DNA of 64,000 nucleotides from Petrosia ficiformis (lineage: Eukaryota > Porifera > Demospongiae > Haplosclerida > Petrosiidae), in NCBI GenBank assembly GCA_947044365.1, contig OX345645.1:1339856-1403855 (forward strand). Direction: 5' to 3'. The notes beneath the pieces are model-generated. The model had not been told where the DNA came from, searched no databases, and was given only the letters and a program-made list of their open reading frames with translations. Below are positions 59,280 to 64,000 of the stretch, piece after piece. How positions within the stretch are numbered: the first letter of the stretch is position 1; every line of letters starts with the position of its first letter. The translations under genes were made by a program, and so were the position numbers.

Positions 59280-62200
59280 TTATTTTTGAGTGGATTTACT
59301 TAAACTCCAACGACTTCCTTTTTTCTTTTTATCTTCTTTCTTCAGTACCTCATCGCCTAGATAAAATTCTTCTAACATTTTGTCTAAAATTGAGCCTTTG
59401 ATATATGTACGATTCTCGATCCCATCAAACTCTTCCTCGTACTCAACTGAATGATCTGAAGGGAGTTTTGTAGACATTGTTTCGTAGCTGGGTGAGTGTG
59501 GTGTGTAGAGATGTGGATAATGGTGAGGTGGGGGATAGCCACCGTATCCCATATACATCTGAGGAGGTGGCATCTGCAATTATGAAAAGAAAATAGAAAT
59601 CACATGATATTATAGCATGTGAAATTTTAATTTAGTTATAGTTGATTAACTAAACAGGTACGTAGCAGTGCTCGTTATTGCCCAATCTTGTATGTTAGTT
59701 ATAGTTTAGTTAACAAAAAGTCACAAGGCCTTACTAAAAGGGGATTTATTAGTTATAGTAATACTAATACTTACATCATTAAACTCAGTCTCCATTTCGT
59801 TATATTCACCATACATATAGCCTTGTTGTTGATCATCTATTGAAGAAGAAATAAACATTAACAAAAATAGCAACAAAAAGATAAGAGCAATAAAAAAAGA
59901 GGGGAAATTCAATTTTAGAAATTTGATCTTACGTGGTGCCAAATGAGGATAATCAAGATGGTCTATTTCTTTGAATGCATGGTTCTCAAATGACTCATTA
60001 CGCTTTCGTTTTGTGTCTGGCTCCACACGTTTGAATACACTATGAGGACGTCTGAAAAGAGAAGTGTAGTACAGAATATTAAATTTGACATATCAAAATG
60101 TAGTATTAGCTAATATTATATATGTGATATACGACTAACATAGTGCTCATGTAAAGATTACTTTGGCTAGCTTTGGCATTTCAAACTTTAACTTGAGTCA
60201 TATAGCAACAGAAGGTCTGGCATTGTGTTGTTAGCTTTAGAAATTAGTATGGTGTTAGTGTTATTTAGTTTGACGAAAATGACTACTTTTAGTTATAGTT
60301 ATAGTACGCCTTGTGACTCAAACTAGTTATAGTAAAATAATATTGGACTTACTAAAGTGTTTTAGTTTTAGTTAACAAATTATAAGTGTCCATTATTGAC
60401 CAATTTTGAATTTAGTTACTTTTAGCTATTGCAATGACCTGTATGACTAAAAGTCAAAATGTCGTACTAAAAGGGTTTTAGTTTTAGTTGCAGTTGAGAT
60501 ACTAATGGTTATGTAATCTTTGTTACATTACCTTTTCTTTGAGTCTTGCTCATTCCTATATCTCTGATAACAGAAACAGATCAAACAGAAAATGAAGAAA
60601 ACAAAAGCAAAAAACATAACAGAGCCTACAATGAGAATTGCTATTCCGAGTGGAGTGTTAATGAAATCAGTTGGATCATCTGTAGACGTAGGTGTAACTG
60701 TAGTAGTTGAAATAGAAGATGTCATGGAAGTGAAGATTACAGTAGAAGTTGGGACCACTGCTTCACTTGGTTGTGCTGTCGGTGCAGTTACTATTACCAT
60801 AACTGGTACATCTACTTTAAAATTTCCATCAGATATAACAATATCGAATATTGTTCCATTCAATTCATAAGTGATATTTCTAGTACTAACTAAATAAGCT
60901 GGGCTTGTATTGTTCTTTAATATTAAACTGTCAATACCCGACAGAGAAGCTACAACAGTGTCTGAAATGTCTGGATCAGTAAATTCAAAAGCTTCTATAA
61001 TTTCAAGTATTTCAAATAGCCCCTCAGCTATGATCATTTCTGGACGACTACCAGCAGGTGCACCATATGTATAATAGACAATGAATTTTACAATATCTGT
61101 TGGTATGAAAACAGGAACATTGTCATTTATATCTGCTAAATTGATCCGGACATTCGTAAAGTCACTAAATGGTGCAGGTTCACCATTATCCTCTGCTTTT
61201 ATACCTAGATTGTACACAGAACTGTCTTCACGATCCACTTTCCCAAATACACGAATTTCTCCACTTATGACATCGACTTCAACATCTAGTTTAGAACCTC
61301 CGGAGTTGTACGACAGAGTATATTCTATTCTAGAATTTTCTGTGTTTGGTTCATCATTATCTGTAGCTTTTACAGATCCAATGGGTGTTTTCGTACTATA
61401 ATGGCCCTCTGAGATATTAAACTGATAAAAATCTGATTCAAACATAGGCATGTTGTCATTAGCATCTGTGATGTCTATGTCTATCACTATTATGAAATTT
61501 TCCGCTGTTGAGTTGTCAATAACCAAAACATCTATGGTATAATGAGAGATATTTTCTCGATCAAGAAGTACAGCATTTATCAAGATACCATTACCTATAA
61601 TCTCAAATTGATTGAAGTCGTCACCACTTATGATAATATACTCAGCATTTGATGATATATTGTGACTCAACTGTAAGAACTCAAAAATATTTTCGGTCTG
61701 ATTTTCATTTTCCAACCAACTGATTTCTATGAAGCTGACTGTGGCTATCTGTAGAACTACTGTGGTTTCATCTGTATATATTTCATCATTAGCAGTCACT
61801 TTGAAAGTATATATAGGATCATATTGAGAAGGTATTGTGATTTTTTGCCTCAAGTTTCCAGTAACTGGATCTATTTCCAAAAGATTAGAAATAAAATCAC
61901 CTTCGTCTTTCAGAGCAAACCGTATGATACCTACTTCATCAGGGTCATTGACAGAAAACGTTTGTAGAATTGTTTCTGCCTTGGAATTATCACTGATTGT
62001 AATTACATATTGTTCTAATGTAAATTTTGGTGGATTGTCATTAACATCGCCAATTTCAATATTAACAGAAGCACTGGATGATTGTACAGGAGTTCCCAGA
62101 TCTCTAGCCACAATAGTGATTGAATAAACTGATATGACTTCGCGATCAAAATTTTTCAGAGTTGTAATCTCTCCTGACTTGGCATCAATTTTGAAATTAT

Positions 62201-64000
62201 CTCCACCACTGGTAATTGAATACCTCACTTCACCATTTTCACCGGAGTCAATATCGTCTGCTGAAACTACAAGGGCCACTTCTCCAGCTCCTTTGTTCTC
62301 AGTTACAGAGCCATTATAGAACTGTTGAGAGAATTCTGGAGGATTGTCATTGTAATCTGTGATCAAAACATCCAGTATAGCATCTGCAATCTCTGTGCCA
62401 ACAGTAGCCTGGATTCCTAATGAATACTGTTGTTGACCTTCATCATAATCTAATATGGCAGCTAAGAGAATTATATTTCCTGTGCTATAGTCAATTAGAA
62501 ACAGCTGGGTTGTATTAGTACTGAAATCGAATGTTACATCTTCACCTTCTGCATTGAGCAGCGCTTCTGTGAACACTGTACCTTCTATTACAGTTTCAAG
62601 AGCAGGAAAGTTCTCTGAAATAGAAACAGTAAATCGATCAGGTTCGAAACGAGGTTCATCCCCTGTGAGGATAGAAAGAATGAGCTGGATTTCAGCTGGA
62701 TTTGATACGGGATCAGTTCCCAAATCTGTTACTATGATAGTTATAACAGTCCCAGTGCTATCTTTGGTGATAACACCAGTTAGAGTTAACTCTCCATTGT
62801 CGGGATCCAATTCAAATATACCTTCACCTGGAAGCGAATCTTCTTCTATGAAATATTCCAGAATACTGTTATTTCCAATGTCTTCATCGAAACAAGAAGC
62901 ATTGAAAATAGATATAGAATCATTATACATATCTTCATTTATCACAATATTTTCTAAGGTAACATCACAATTTGGTGAATTGTCATTGACATCAGTGATA
63001 GTAAGTGTTACAGTTGTTGTAGACGTCTTAGGACCTTCGCCCTTGTTATCATTATCACTCACTTCAATGGTTAGTGTGTATGTATCGATTGTCTCACGAT
63101 CTAAGCTGGTGAGAAGAACCAAATCTCCTGTTGCTGAGTCCAAGGAGAATACATCGGTATTGGAATCAGTACTATATCCAATCGTACCCCTCATGTCAGG
63201 GTCATATGCTGTTATAGACAGAATAATGCTTGCTACTTCACTACTTTCCGATATACTGAATAAGGAATCAGAAGTGATTACTGGGGCAAAGAAGTTCACT
63301 GGTATGATGCTGACTGCAAGAGTGCCTGTACTACTCTTTGGCAAATCACCTCCGGCAATTGCTGTATCTACGCACGTTATAGTGACAGTATAATGTGTAT
63401 TACTCTCATAATCAGCTGTACCAGTAAATGTTACTTGCCCATCTTCATCTATGAAGAAAGGAGGAGATGGAGAAATGGAGAGGGCTGTTAAGCCTTCATC
63501 TAGATCTTTGCATGTGAAAATAGCTGTACTGACTTCTAACATTGAGTAATCACCCTCGTTAAGTACTGCTGAAATACTCGGAGGTGAAATAGTTGGTTCG
63601 TTGTCGTTCACATTAACAACAACAATTGACACTTCTGCTGTTCCAGTTTGTGGATTAAGATTGTCTTGATCTATAGCAGAAACAATCAGCTTGTAGTTGT
63701 CGACAGTTTCAAAATCAAGTTCTGCAAGTAAGCTTATTACACCGGTGTTCTCATCAACAGTAAATATTCCCAGACCTGTTCCACCAGTAATAGCATAGGT
63801 GAGATCAGTTTCAAGATCTTCAGCATGAACTGTCAGCAAAGACTTGCTCACTTCGGTGTCCTCATGAATGGATAAACCGTAGTTTTCTTGATCGAACACT
63901 GGGGCTGTGTTTACACCTTCAACTGCTATTATAAAGCTTATGTCAGTGAAATTAGAAGGATCGCCTGAATCGGCACACCGAATAATAACTTCGTAGCTTC
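59280..64000 (-). CDS. Large cadherin-type adhesion receptor, 3' part (5' end outside window)
   Basis: The long exon 60532-64000 is open to the window edge and encodes the end of one cadherin repeat, then about nine more, several with clear calcium-binding motifs (V-N-D-N-E-P, V-N-D-N-S-P, Y-N-D-N-P-P, V-N-D-N-P-P, A-N-D-N-M-P, I-N-D-N-V-P). A membrane segment (I-A-I-L-I-V-G-S-V-M-F-F-A) ends at a C-Y-Q-R-Y-R stop-transfer. Three more exons encode the cytoplasmic tail: 59933-60051, 59775-59836 and 59280-59573, phases consistent, stop at 59280. The tail is rich in Pro/Tyr/Met (M-P-P-P-Q-M-Y-M-G-Y) and acidic residues and ends basic. No EGF or laminin-G domain precedes the membrane, which excludes a typical FAT layout in this part. 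A calcium-dependent cell-adhesion role is inferred. The gene is convergent with dehydrogenase b. Confidence 0.88.
59628..59770. mobile_element. Fragment of the TTAGTTATAG-type MITE
   Basis: Contains AGTTATAGTTTAGTTAAC and CCTTACTAAAAGGGG, as in the interior of 28221-28522. Ends are degenerate. It lies in an intron of the cadherin tail. Confidence 0.65.
60256..60504. mobile_element. Diverged hAT-like MITE in cadherin intron
   Basis: Starts TAGTGTTATTTAGTTTGAC and contains GTCGTACTAAAAGGGTTTTA; the right end reads TGAGATACTA. Same family as 28221-28522, but older; the putative target duplication (around ATGGT) is imperfect. Confidence 0.68.

Noticed and set aside
60592..63393. Plus-strand frames opposite the cadherin exon
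   Set aside because: They are shadows of the cadherin frame; the minus strand shows repeated calcium-binding motifs.

Overview
The window is nuclear DNA from an animal, most likely a sponge with a compact genome. The signs are AT-rich DNA, many GT-AG introns of about 50-100 bp, gene spacings of 50-350 bp, and animal families (TRIM-NHL, GKAP1, ZNF106, cadherin). Conserved blocks were matched by eye from memory of these families. No search was run, so the taxon is an inference. Exon models were accepted only where splice sites, phase and protein similarity all agreed.

Left part (1-24 kb): a tandem array of intronless TRIM-NHL genes (RING, two B-boxes, coiled coil, filamin repeat, NHL propeller). 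There are two subfamilies. Subfamily A has four copies: A1 (cut by the window edge), A2, A3 and A4. Subfamily B has a 5'-truncated pseudogene (B1) and one intact copy (B2). Every A gene is followed, on the opposite strand, by the tail of a GKAP1-like gene: decayed after A1, eight clean exons without the 5' half after A2 and A3, and the complete 12-exon gene after A4. The repeated block is therefore TRIM-A plus GKAP1 tail (plus TRIM-B), about 8.4-9.7 kb. Each recent GKAP1 copy carries a GATA microsatellite and a 39/45-bp minisatellite in its introns. The A paralogues are almost identical in the coiled coil and filamin repeat but differ at repeated, equivalent positions of the NHL propeller. This looks like a diversified binding face on a conserved E3-ligase body, and it is the most interesting signal in the window.

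Middle (24-47 kb): the intact GKAP1 gene (minus strand) starts 156 bp from a 22-exon ZNF106 homologue (plus strand), a head-to-head pair with a shared promoter. ZNF106 intron 1 holds a 91-bp satellite and a MITE. Its large exon 3 encodes a homogenised 36-residue repeat, and the protein ends in WD40 repeats and two C2H2 fingers. A 122-residue two-domain metallothionein with a TATA box follows.

Right part (47.6-64 kb): an acid sphingomyelinase (13 exons, minus) lies head-to-head, 56 bp apart, with the first of two tandem zinc-dependent dehydrogenases of the L-threonine 3-dehydrogenase type. Both dehydrogenases encode 356 residues and differ by one intron. The window ends inside a large cadherin gene (minus strand; tail, membrane segment and about nine cadherin repeats visible).

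Mobile DNA is plentiful and mostly intronic: MITEs of hAT type with 8-bp target duplications (one nested in another MITE, with empty sites elsewhere in the window), tRNA-derived SINE remnants, foldback sequences and tetranucleotide microsatellites.
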